20,247 bases of DNA. It comes from an uncultured Lachnobacterium sp. GTDB taxonomy: Bacteria; Bacillota; Clostridia; Lachnospirales; Lachnospiraceae. Positions 13,847 to 20,247 of the stretch are shown piece after piece. Numbering within the stretch: position 1 is the stretch's first letter; each line of letters starts with the position of its first letter. The notes beneath the pieces are model-generated. The model had not been told where the DNA came from. It made no database searches and saw nothing but the letters and a program-made list of their open reading frames with translations. Both the position numbers and the translations under genes were made by a program. The stretch is taken from positions 1 through 20,247 of the forward strand of contig URSS01000048.1 in the NCBI GenBank assembly GCA_900550545.1, read 5' to 3'.

Positions 13847-14779
13847 CTACATGTTTCTCTGACTCCACCTTAAGATCCACTGGCTGATATCCGCATAGAC
13901 AACCTCACGATCCAGTTCATTTACAAGCTCATGCCGGTCATCCTGATACAGCTTAAGTTCAATGTGATTGCATCCCAGCTGCTGATATTTCTTGTAAACT
14001 TTCTTCACATCTTTTCCGTAACCTCCTACCGGATCTTCCTCTCCCGCGATCATCAAAATCGGAAGCTGTTTCGGCGTCTTTTCCCAGTTGTTCTGTTTCT
14101 GTATGTACTTGATGGCACCAAACAGAGTCTCGTAGCCATTTACAGTAAAGGAAAACTTACAGTATGGATTTTCATTATAAGCTGCCACAACTGCCGCATC
14201 TCTGGTAATCCAGTCATTTTCCGTTTTTACATCCGCAATCTTTCGATTATAGGTATGAAAAGCCAGCCATTTCAAAAATGGTGAACGATACCGTTCCCCG
14301 TGAAAAAGCTTTGTTACCGCTGTAAAAAAAAACGCCACAGCAAGTACAGGTGCAGTCTTATAACCGGTTCCGGAAATAATTGCTCCCGTAATCTTCTCTC
14401 CGTATGTCATAAGATATCTGCGTGCCATGAAGGAACCCATGCTGTGTCCCATAAGAAAGTATGGTATGTTTTCTCCATACTGTTTTTTTGCATATTTTGT
14501 CACCTCATAGAGATCATCGACGACCGCGCTTCCTTTTTCTTTTCCAAAATAGCCAAACTCACTCTCATCCAAAACGGACTGTCCATGTCCGAGATGATCA
14601 TTACCAATCACAAGTATCCCCTGCTGATTGAGGTGCTTTGCAAAATCGTCATATCGCACAATACACTCGACCATTCCATGAGAGATCTGCAAAATCGCCT
14701 TCGTTTCCCGTTCCGGTTCCCAGATTGCGACATGTAACTGGTTTCTGTTATTTGTAGATGGAATATATACTTCTTTCAT
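13847..14779 (-). CDS. Alpha/beta hydrolase, lysophospholipase-like (monoacylglycerol lipase type)
   Basis: A 310-residue cytoplasmic serine hydrolase of the Hydrolase_4 / lysophospholipase L2-like group, which cleaves monoacyl lipids or related esters. The nucleophile elbow is GHSMG with S113. The acid is D249 in AGEEDPVGG and the base H283 in DDRHELVNE, so the triad is complete. The oxyanion segment ISHGMVE and the NDHLGHGQS loop are also typical. No signal peptide is seen. Aaggggaa precedes the ATG. It starts 19 nt after the M20 gene stop on the same strand and is probably in one operon with it. The physiological substrate cannot be told. Confidence 0.88.
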   Translation of the reverse strand: MKEVYIPSTNNRNQLHVAIWEPERETKAILQISHGMVECIVRYDDFAKHLNQQGILVIGNDHLGHGQSVLDESEFGYFGKEKGSAVVDDLYEVTKYAKKQYGENIPYFLMGHSMGSFMARRYLMTYGEKITGAIISGTGYKTAPVLAVAFFFTAVTKLFHGERYRSPFLKWLAFHTYNRKIADVKTENDWITRDAAVVAAYNENPYCKFSFTVNGYETLFGAIKYIQKQNNWEKTPKQLPILMIAGEEDPVGGYGKDVKKVYKKYQQLGCNHIELKLYQDDRHELVNELDREVVYADISQWILRWSQRNM

Positions 14780-14798
14780 CTGTTCCCCTTATCTTTTG

Positions 14799-15977
14799 CT
14801 ATTTTTCTCTATGATTGTGAAGCCACTTTGTTGCGCAGTAAGCAAGCGCTGCGGCACCGATCGGACAAACATCCTCATTAAACCGTACCTTCGGATGATG
14901 CGCCGGATAATCTCCCCGCTCATTCATAAATCCTGCCGAAAGGTACATAAATGTGCTCGGAACTTTTTCGGCGATCACTGCAAAATCTTCCGATGCGCTG
15001 GCAGATACTCCCGGATAAGGTGTCAGTCCCGGTATCTGCATTTCTTCCATATAAGATACGATTTCATCCGTCATCTGCGGATTGCAGATCAGTGGCGGCA
15101 CTTCCGATATCATCTCGATTTCTGCACTTCCATTGTAAACAGCTGCAGTCCTTTGTGCCACTTCTTTCATTCGCTGTACCAGAAGCTTTCGCGTCTCTGT
15201 ATTGTTGGTCCGGATAGTTCCCTGAAGAACGGCTGTATCCGGAATAATATTTGCGGCAGTTCCAGCCTGAAACTGTCCCACTGTCAGCACACATGCATGG
15301 GAGGGATTGCTCTCCCTTGCAATAAGTTCCTGCAAAGCAAGATGAATATGCACACCGATATTGATTGGATCAACCCCGACATGCGGATATGCTCCGTGCG
15401 ATCCTTTTCCCGTAATCGTGATTTTGAAACCATCCACAGAATACATCATCGTATCCTTGTCATTGTACATATACAAACCGATTGGCATACGTCCCGGCGA
15501 TACATGATAAGCGAGCGCTGCATCTACTTTCGGATTTTCGAGAATGCCATTGGCAATCATATTTTTGCTGCCTTCAAACGTTTCCTCTGCCGGCTGAAAC
15601 ATGAATTTTACCGTACCCTCGAGCGTTTCTTCCTTTTCTTTTAACATCTTTGCTGCGGTCAAAAGCATAGCTGCATGAAAATCATGGCCACAGGCATGCG
15701 CATTACCGGTCGTGCAGGCAAATGGCTCATCGCTCTCTTCCGGCATCGGAAGTGCATCCATATCTGCGCGCAGCAAAAGCACTTTTCCACCATGTCCAAG
15801 TGTTGCTGTCACACCTTCCCCACACGGTTTGGGATCAAATCCGTACTCCTGCAATTTGTTCATTACATATTCCTTTGTTTTCGGAAGATAAAGCCCCGTC
15901 TCGGCATGCTCATGTATATACCGCCGATTTTCAATGGTTTCTTCCTTTAATTCCAATGCACGTTCATAAAAATCCAT
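14799..15977 (-). CDS. M20-family amidohydrolase / peptidase
   Basis: The 392-residue metal-dependent enzyme hydrolyses N-acyl amino acids or similar amides (M20D group, related to hippurate hydrolase and N-acetyldiaminopimelate deacetylase). Metal-site motifs are visible: LLLRADMDALPMPE (D72/D74), HACGHDFHAA (C96, H98), FQPAEET (E131, E132), AYHVSPG (H158) and a C-terminal AHHPKVRFNED. A dimerisation insert around GKGSHGAYPHVGVDPI is present. The ATG at 15977 was chosen because it follows AAAGGAG and gives the usual N-terminus. The longer frame from 16019 would overlap the upstream acetyltransferase gene. The exact substrate is not determined by these motifs. Confidence 0.9.
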   Translation of the reverse strand: MDFYERALELKEETIENRRYIHEHAETGLYLPKTKEYVMNKLQEYGFDPKPCGEGVTATLGHGGKVLLLRADMDALPMPEESDEPFACTTGNAHACGHDFHAAMLLTAAKMLKEKEETLEGTVKFMFQPAEETFEGSKNMIANGILENPKVDAALAYHVSPGRMPIGLYMYNDKDTMMYSVDGFKITITGKGSHGAYPHVGVDPINIGVHIHLALQELIARESNPSHACVLTVGQFQAGTAANIIPDTAVLQGTIRTNNTETRKLLVQRMKEVAQRTAAVYNGSAEIEMISEVPPLICNPQMTDEIVSYMEEMQIPGLTPYPGVSASASEDFAVIAEKVPSTFMYLSAGFMNERGDYPAHHPKVRFNEDVCPIGAAALAYCATKWLHNHREK

Positions 15978-15981
15978 CTGC

Positions 15982-16482
15982 TTACAGCTCCTTTTCATAG
16001 CACCACCATTCCACGTCAAAAAGCCTGCATTCCCCTACTACGCGGAACGCAAGCTTCTGATACGAACGGATTGCTTTCTTATTGGTTTTGCACACAAGAA
16101 AATGCACGCTTTTTTTCTGCTGCCTTTTCAATTCCTGCATACCATGTGAAAGAAGAATTCTGGCGATTCCCTGATTCTGATAATCCACCCGTACGCCAAG
16201 TCTGGATAATTCCGCAGATGGCTGCCGGTCTTTGCTCCAGCAGGACAGTGCCTCCACTTCCGGATCCTGATCAATCGTGATAGTTCCCACGATTTCTCCC
16301 TTGTCATTCTTCAGACAAAATAGCGCATCTCTTCCCATGTCATATGCAAATTCTTTTTCTCCAGGATACTCCTGGGTCCATGCGCAGTATTCGGTTCCCA
16401 CAAGGGAATGATATAAGGCTAAAATTTCTTCCTTGTCCGAATCTTTTGCATGCATAAAATGTAACTGATTGTGTTGTATCAT
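15982..16482 (-). CDS. GNAT-family N-acetyltransferase
   Basis: This acetyl-CoA-dependent acetyltransferase of about 166 residues shows the GNAT core. A strand GEIVGTITIDQ is followed by LSRLGVRVDYQNQGIARILL (motif A with the Q-x-x-G-x-A acetyl-CoA loop), then NKKAIRSYQKLAFRVVGE (motif B with the Y-x-K-x-G/A-F signature). The start at 16482 is preferred. The ATG at 16518 lies directly behind a TATAAT and would be leaderless, while 16482 has only a weak ggaacagag upstream. Its stop is 4 nt before the M20 start, which suggests an operon with the M20 and alpha/beta hydrolase genes. The acceptor substrate is unknown. Confidence 0.82.
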   Translation of the reverse strand: MIQHNQLHFMHAKDSDKEEILALYHSLVGTEYCAWTQEYPGEKEFAYDMGRDALFCLKNDKGEIVGTITIDQDPEVEALSCWSKDRQPSAELSRLGVRVDYQNQGIARILLSHGMQELKRQQKKSVHFLVCKTNKKAIRSYQKLAFRVVGECRLFDVEWWCYEKEL

Positions 16483-16523
16483 TGCTCTGTTCCAATTATC
16501 TATTTTTTCAAGTAACATTGCTA

Positions 16524-16529
16524 ATTATA
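16524..16529 (-). promoter_or_regulatory. Candidate -10 box for the GNAT-M20-hydrolase operon
   Basis: TATAAT on the minus strand lies in the 33- to 70-nt gap after ribH. The -35 region is poor and would overlap the end of ribH. Confidence 0.4.
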
Positions 16530-16551
16530 CTACAACACAATAAAAATTTCA

Positions 16552-17019
16552 TTACCCAATTTCACGGATCAGATTTACCATCTCAATGGCACCCTGCGCA
16601 CATTCAAATCCTTTATTACCGGCTTTGGTTCCAGCGCGCTCAATGGCCTGTTCAATCGTATCTGTGGTAAGGACTCCGAACATGACCGGAAGATCATTGG
16701 CAAGTGAAACCTGTGCAATGCCTTTTGACACTTCACTGCATACATAATCGTAGTGACTTGTGCTGCCTCTGATCACGGCTCCGACACAGATGATTGCATC
16801 ATACTTTCTGCTTTTTGCCATCTTTGAAGCAATCAGCGGAATCTCAAAAGCGCCCGGCACCCATGCCACATCAATATCTTCGTCCTTTACATTCTCTCTT
16901 TTTAATCCATCCAATGCACCACCTACCAGTTTGGATGTAATAAATTCATTGAATCTGGCTGCTACAATACCAACCTTAATCCCGTTTTCTGATACAAGTT
17001 TTCCTTCTAATGTTCTCAT
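16552..17019 (-). CDS. ribH: 6,7-dimethyl-8-ribityllumazine synthase
   Basis: RibH condenses 5-amino-6-ribitylaminouracil with 3,4-dihydroxybutanone 4-phosphate, the penultimate step of riboflavin synthesis. It usually forms a 60-subunit shell. The 155-residue protein has all the family motifs: VAARFNEFIT, VPGAFEIPL, CVGAVIRGSTSHYDYVC (catalytic His) and PVMFGVLTTDTIEQAIERAG with TKAGNKG. Length is typical. GGAGG precedes the ATG. It is the last gene of the rib operon, 62 nt after ribBA with a hairpin in the gap. Confidence 0.97.
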   Translation of the reverse strand: MRTLEGKLVSENGIKVGIVAARFNEFITSKLVGGALDGLKRENVKDEDIDVAWVPGAFEIPLIASKMAKSRKYDAIICVGAVIRGSTSHYDYVCSEVSKGIAQVSLANDLPVMFGVLTTDTIEQAIERAGTKAGNKGFECAQGAIEMVNLIREIG

Positions 17020-17039
17020 TTTTATCCTCCTTTATTGAA

Positions 17040-17066
17040 TGTCAGGTTTTCATAAAAAACTTGACA
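17040..17066 (-). promoter_or_regulatory. Intercistronic hairpin between ribBA and ribH
   Basis: Arms 17056-17066 and 17040-17050 form an 11-bp stem with one mismatch and a 5-nt loop. It is not followed by a clean U-run, so it is more likely a processing or stability element than a terminator. Confidence 0.4.
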
Positions 17067-17081
17067 CTATCATTTAAACTA

Positions 17082-18287
17082 TTAAGCATCAATCGCATTT
17101 AAAATATGTCCCATACGGGCCTGTTTTGTTTTCAGGTAAAATCTGTCATATTTCGTTGCTTCCATTTCAATCGGCACACGTTTTGCAATAGTCATCCCGT
17201 AGTCTTCGAGCTGGTAAACCTTATCCGGATTGTTTGTCAGAAGTTCCAGCGAATGAATACCGAGATCCCTCAGAATCTGTGCACCGGTGTAATATTCACG
17301 CAGATCTCCTGCAAAGCCCAGCGCCAGGTTGGCATCTAAAGTATCCATGCCGTTATCCTGCAGGTGATAAGCCTTTAACTTGTTCACCAGACCAATACCA
17401 CGGCCCTCCTGACGCATATACAAAAGAACGCCTCTGCCCTCGGCCGCTATCATTTTCATTGCTGCATCAAACTGCTGCCCACAGTCACATCGCAACGAAC
17501 CGAACACATCTCCGGTCAGGCATTCCGAATGCACACGGCAAAGCACATTCTCTCCATCCGCAATCTCACCCATAACAAGTGCTACATGATGTTCCCCAGT
17601 CAACCGGTTGATATAACAATGCGCCATGAAATTTCCATATTTCGTCGGCATTTTAACAACCGATACGCATTCCACCAGTTTTTCATGGACCTTCCGATAT
17701 TCCTGTAACTCCTTGATCGTCATGTATGGCAGTTTATGCTCCTTTGCAAATGCATGCAGTTCTTCTGCCCGCATCATGGTTCCATCTTCCCGCATAATTT
17801 CACAGCAGAGCCCACATGGTTTTAAACCTGCCAGCTGCATGAGATCTACAGTTGCCTCCGTATGGCCGTTCCGTTCAAGAACGCCACCCTCTTTTGCAAT
17901 CAGCGGAAACATATGTCCCGGTCTGCGAAAATCGGCAGGTCTGACATCTTCCGCTACACACATCCGGGCGGTCAGTCCTCTTTCCTCTGCGGATATGCCG
18001 GTTGTAGTATCTTTATAATCAACCGATACGGTAAAAGCCGTCTCGTGATTATCCGTATTATTTGCTACCATCGGATCAAACATAAGCTTCTGTGCAATTT
18101 CCCGGCTCATCGGTGTACAGATCAATCCTTTCGCATAAGTAGCAAGGAAATTCACATTCTCCGTTGTTGCACTTTCTGCGGAACAGATGAGATCTCCCTC
18201 ATTTTCCCGGTCCTCATCGTCTGTGACCAGAATGATTTTTCCTTTCTGCAACGCCTTTATGGCTTTTTTTACATTTTCAAAATCCAT
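17082..18287 (-). CDS. ribBA: Bifunctional 3,4-dihydroxy-2-butanone-4-phosphate synthase / GTP cyclohydrolase II
   Basis: The 401-residue fusion feeds both branches of riboflavin synthesis. RibB (about 1-200) makes dihydroxybutanone phosphate from ribulose 5-phosphate; its acidic loop DDEDRENEGD (23-32), RRPGHMFPL (121-129) and HTEATVDL (H142) are present. RibA (about 205-398) opens GTP; it has the zinc ligands C256, C267 and C269 in SECLTGDVFGSLRCDCG, the RQEGRGIGL motif (292-300) and TNNPDK (351-356). Both halves look active. The start follows a GGAGG and lies 14 nt after ribE. Confidence 0.97.
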   Translation of the reverse strand: MDFENVKKAIKALQKGKIILVTDDEDRENEGDLICSAESATTENVNFLATYAKGLICTPMSREIAQKLMFDPMVANNTDNHETAFTVSVDYKDTTTGISAEERGLTARMCVAEDVRPADFRRPGHMFPLIAKEGGVLERNGHTEATVDLMQLAGLKPCGLCCEIMREDGTMMRAEELHAFAKEHKLPYMTIKELQEYRKVHEKLVECVSVVKMPTKYGNFMAHCYINRLTGEHHVALVMGEIADGENVLCRVHSECLTGDVFGSLRCDCGQQFDAAMKMIAAEGRGVLLYMRQEGRGIGLVNKLKAYHLQDNGMDTLDANLALGFAGDLREYYTGAQILRDLGIHSLELLTNNPDKVYQLEDYGMTIAKRVPIEMEATKYDRFYLKTKQARMGHILNAIDA

Positions 18288-18301
18288 CGTAATTCCTCCT
18301 T

Positions 18302-18940
18302 TTAGTAGCCATTCTTTAAAAGAAATTCTCTGGTAATTCCAGTTTCCTTTTTATTTTCTGTCACAAATTTTTCTACATATTTTCCGATACAATCATTTTC
18401 AAGATTGACTGTGTCCTGTAACTTTTTGCCTGCCAATGCAGTCTTTTCCAATGTGTGCGGAATGACCGACACCGCAAAACTTTTTGCATCCACCTTTGCG
18501 ACAGTAAGGCTGATTCCATCGATTGCAATGGAGCCTTTTTCAACGATATATTTTGTTATTTTTTCTGTAGTGCCAATGGTATACCACACTGCATTACTGT
18601 CCTTGCGGATTCCTGTGATCGTTCCGGTTCCATCGATATGCCCCGCTACGATATGACCGCCAAATCTTCCGTTTGCTGCCATAGCCCGCTCCAGATTCAC
18701 CTTACTTCCAGCCTTTAACGTTCCAAGTGCGGTACGGTCCAATGTCTCATGCATGACATCCGCAGTAAAAGAGTTTGCCGTATAGCTCGTTGCCGTCAGA
18801 CAGATTCCATTGACGGCAATACTGTCACCCTCTTTGATATCTTCGAGTATCTTTTGCGCCGAAATAATCAGTTGTGCAGACTGCCCGTTTCTTTGGATCC
18901 GCATGATTTTTCCCACTTCTTCTATGATTCCTGTAAACAT
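18302..18940 (-). CDS. ribE: Riboflavin synthase, alpha chain
   Basis: The enzyme dismutates two 6,7-dimethyl-8-ribityllumazine molecules to riboflavin. The 212-residue protein shows the internal duplication of the family. The N-terminal barrel starts with MFTGIIEEVGKI and contains GDSIAVNGICLT. The C-terminal barrel starts with FGGHIVAGHIDGTGTI and contains KGSIAIDGISLTV. Length is normal. Its start overlaps the end of ribD by 19 nt, so it is probably translationally coupled to ribD. Some naming schemes call this gene ribC or ribB. Confidence 0.96.
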   Translation of the reverse strand: MFTGIIEEVGKIMRIQRNGQSAQLIISAQKILEDIKEGDSIAVNGICLTATSYTANSFTADVMHETLDRTALGTLKAGSKVNLERAMAANGRFGGHIVAGHIDGTGTITGIRKDSNAVWYTIGTTEKITKYIVEKGSIAIDGISLTVAKVDAKSFAVSVIPHTLEKTALAGKKLQDTVNLENDCIGKYVEKFVTENKKETGITREFLLKNGY

Positions 18941-20025
18941 GTATACACCACATCACTTTCTATCCGATAGTCTTCTCCACAGGAAATGCATCGCGTATTC
19001 TCTAACCGGATGCCTTCGTCCGGCAATGCGACTCCAGCTCCTGCAACCGGTGACTGCGCTGTGCCTCCAAAAATCTTTGGTGCGATATATGTTTGCACCG
19101 CATCTACAATTTCTGCTCTCAGTGCACTCCAGTTTAAGGTTCCACCGCCTTCCAGCAAAATTCCATCCACATTTTCCTCCCCAAGCAGCCGCATCAGCAC
19201 CTGTAGATCAATGTGTCCGTCTTTTTGTGGAACTTCCAGAATCCTGCAACCAAAATTTTCATATTGTGCTTTTTTCGTCGTATCCGTGACAGCGGTTGCG
19301 ATCCACGTCGGAACCTCTTTTGCCGTCTGAACAACCTGCGCATGAAGCGGTGTGCGCAAATGTGTGTCACAGATAATACGAATCGGGTTTCTTCCATTTT
19401 CCATCCTGCAAGTCAGCGACGGATCATCCTTTAATACGGTATTTACCCCAACCATGATCCCGCTAAACTCATTGCGCGTCTCCTGCACACAGGCGCGCGC
19501 CTTTTCCCCGGTAATCCATTTGGATGCTCCTGTATAAGTAGCAATCTTTCCATCCATGGTCATGGCATATTTCATCAATACATATGGCCGGCCCGTCGTG
19601 ATATACTTGCGGAACACACGGATCAGATCTTTGCATTCTTCTTCCAGCACGCCAACGACCACTTCGATTCCATGTTCCTGCAAGATCTTCACGCTTTTTC
19701 CTGCCATCTGCGGATTCGGGTCTAATGTTCCGATCACAACCTTTGCAATCCCATTCTCGATAATCGCCTCCGTACATGGCGGTGTCTTTCCGTGATGATT
19801 GCACGGTTCTAACGTGACATAAAGGACCGCCCCCTCCGGTGAGACCTTACAGTCCTTTAATGCATTTCGTTCTGCATGCAACTGTCCGTACTGCTCATGA
19901 TAGCCTTTGCCGATGATTGTTCCATCTTTGACCAGAACGGCACCCACAAGCGGATTCGGGTTTACGTGGCCTTTGCCTTTTTTTGCAAGTGCGATGGCCT
20001 GCTGCATAAATTGTATGTCTTCCAT
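18922..20025 (-). CDS. ribD: Bifunctional diaminohydroxyphosphoribosylaminopyrimidine deaminase / 5-amino-6-(5-phosphoribosylamino)uracil reductase
   Basis: RibD performs the second and third steps of the GTP branch of riboflavin synthesis. The 367-residue protein has an N-terminal zinc deaminase (about 1-145) with H50 and E52 in the HAERNAL segment and C75 and C84 in EPCNHHGKTPPCTEAI. The C-terminal reductase (about 146-367) has MKYAMTMDGKIAT, ASKWITGE, VGVNTVLKDDPSLTCR and EGGGTLNWS. The ATG at 20025 follows AAAGGAGGG and gives the typical MEDIQFMQQAI start. The frame is also open upstream to an ATG at 20091 inside the repeat, which would add 22 residues. It is the first gene of the operon; its promoter lies outside the window. 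Confidence 0.96.
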   Translation of the reverse strand: MEDIQFMQQAIALAKKGKGHVNPNPLVGAVLVKDGTIIGKGYHEQYGQLHAERNALKDCKVSPEGAVLYVTLEPCNHHGKTPPCTEAIIENGIAKVVIGTLDPNPQMAGKSVKILQEHGIEVVVGVLEEECKDLIRVFRKYITTGRPYVLMKYAMTMDGKIATYTGASKWITGEKARACVQETRNEFSGIMVGVNTVLKDDPSLTCRMENGRNPIRIICDTHLRTPLHAQVVQTAKEVPTWIATAVTDTTKKAQYENFGCRILEVPQKDGHIDLQVLMRLLGEENVDGILLEGGGTLNWSALRAEIVDAVQTYIAPKIFGGTAQSPVAGAGVALPDEGIRLENTRCISCGEDYRIESDVVYTCLQES

Positions 20026-20173
20026 TCTTCCCTCCTTTAAGGTGCAGATGCATAACAGGGCGACTTTGTCGCAGGCATCTGCGTAGGTCATAAGGAATCC
20101 TCCCAAAAGATCCCTCCTTTAAGGTGCAGATGCATATTAGGGCGACTTTGTCGCAGGCATCTGCGTAGGTCAT
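19895..20173 (-). other. Repeat-encoded leader reading frame overlapping ribD out of frame
   Basis: The ATG in copy 2 (20173-20171), preceded by GGGAGG, starts MTYADACDKVALICICTLKEG and stays open for 92 codons in a frame different from ribD, ending inside ribD at 19895. The same ATG in copy 1 (20091-20089) is in frame with ribD. Because the period is 82 (one more than a multiple of three), successive copies cycle through the frames. Whether either is translated is unknown; the frame has no recognised protein family. Confidence 0.35.
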
Positions 20174-20247
20174 AAGGAATCCTCCCAAAGGGTCCCTCCT
20201 TTAAGGTGCAGATGCATATTAGGGCGACTTTGTCGCAGGCATCTGCG
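20030..20247 (-). repeat. 82-bp tandem repeat (two full copies and a partial third) upstream of ribD
   Basis: Copies begin at 20030, 20112 and 20194 (an exact 82-base period) and the third is cut by the window edge. Copies 1 and 2 differ at only about four positions, and the visible part of copy 3 is identical to copy 2. On the minus strand each full copy carries GGGAGG, an ATG, a hairpin (outer gcagatgc/gcatctgc, inner gcgac-ttt-gtcgc) and an AAAGGAGGG. In copy 1 that last site is the ribosome-binding site of ribD itself. No FMN-riboswitch core sequence is seen in this stretch. Confidence 0.9.

Noticed and set aside
20044..20247. CRISPR-like array upstream of ribD
   Set aside because: The repeats are contiguous 82-bp units with no unique spacers, and they contain coding signals.

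Overview
This window looks like chromosome from a low-to-mid GC, Gram-positive Clostridia species, most likely a member of the Lachnospiraceae. The assignment rests on strong AGGAGG ribosome-binding sites, the secG-rnr-smpB-ssrA gene order, a CIRCE operator, an Rpn-family gene of the type common in that family, and a fucO-type alcohol dehydrogenase. It is an inference from gene content, not from a marker gene.

Layout. (1) 1-535: the 5' part of an Rpn-family nuclease/transposase gene (minus strand) with its own promoter, and apparently a lost start codon. (2) 536-2187: a complete, AT-rich IS4-family insertion sequence. It carries 19-bp terminal inverted repeats, a YREK-type DDE transposase and an elaborately structured leader, and it appears to have split a terminator hairpin. 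(3) 2301-5796 (minus): the ribosome-rescue and RNA-quality cluster secG, rnr, smpB, ssrA (tmRNA). (4) 5973-10889 (plus): a seven-gene locus encoding a transglutaminase-like lipoprotein, a PilC/GspF platform protein, four small one-TM pseudopilin-like proteins and a PilT-type ATPase. This is a compact type IV filament-like machine and the best candidate here for a poorly described system. (5) 10949-12285: an Hsp20 chaperone under a CIRCE/HrcA operator, facing away from a TetR-family regulator. (6) 12431-13815: a FucO-like lactaldehyde reductase. (7) 13847-16482 (minus): alpha/beta hydrolase, M20 amidohydrolase and GNAT acetyltransferase. (8) 16552-20025 (minus): a complete riboflavin operon in the order ribD-ribE-ribBA-ribH. 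(9) 20030-20247: an 82-bp tandem repeat directly in front of ribD, reaching the window edge.

How the parts work together. SmpB, tmRNA and RNase R form one trans-translation and mRNA-decay pathway, with SecG as its usual syntenic neighbour. RibBA makes 3,4-dihydroxybutanone phosphate and opens GTP, RibD makes the ribitylaminouracil precursor, RibH condenses the two branches and RibE makes riboflavin, so the pathway core is complete. The filament-like genes are tightly packed (gaps of 1 to 34 nt, two TAATG overlaps), so they are probably one transcript. No prepilin peptidase, PilB-type extension ATPase or PilM/N/O is present in the window.

Gaps between genes are all shorter than 300 bases apart from the left flank, where the IS element sits. 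The stretch 2188-2300, downstream of tmRNA, shows only half of a split terminator and nothing else recognisable.
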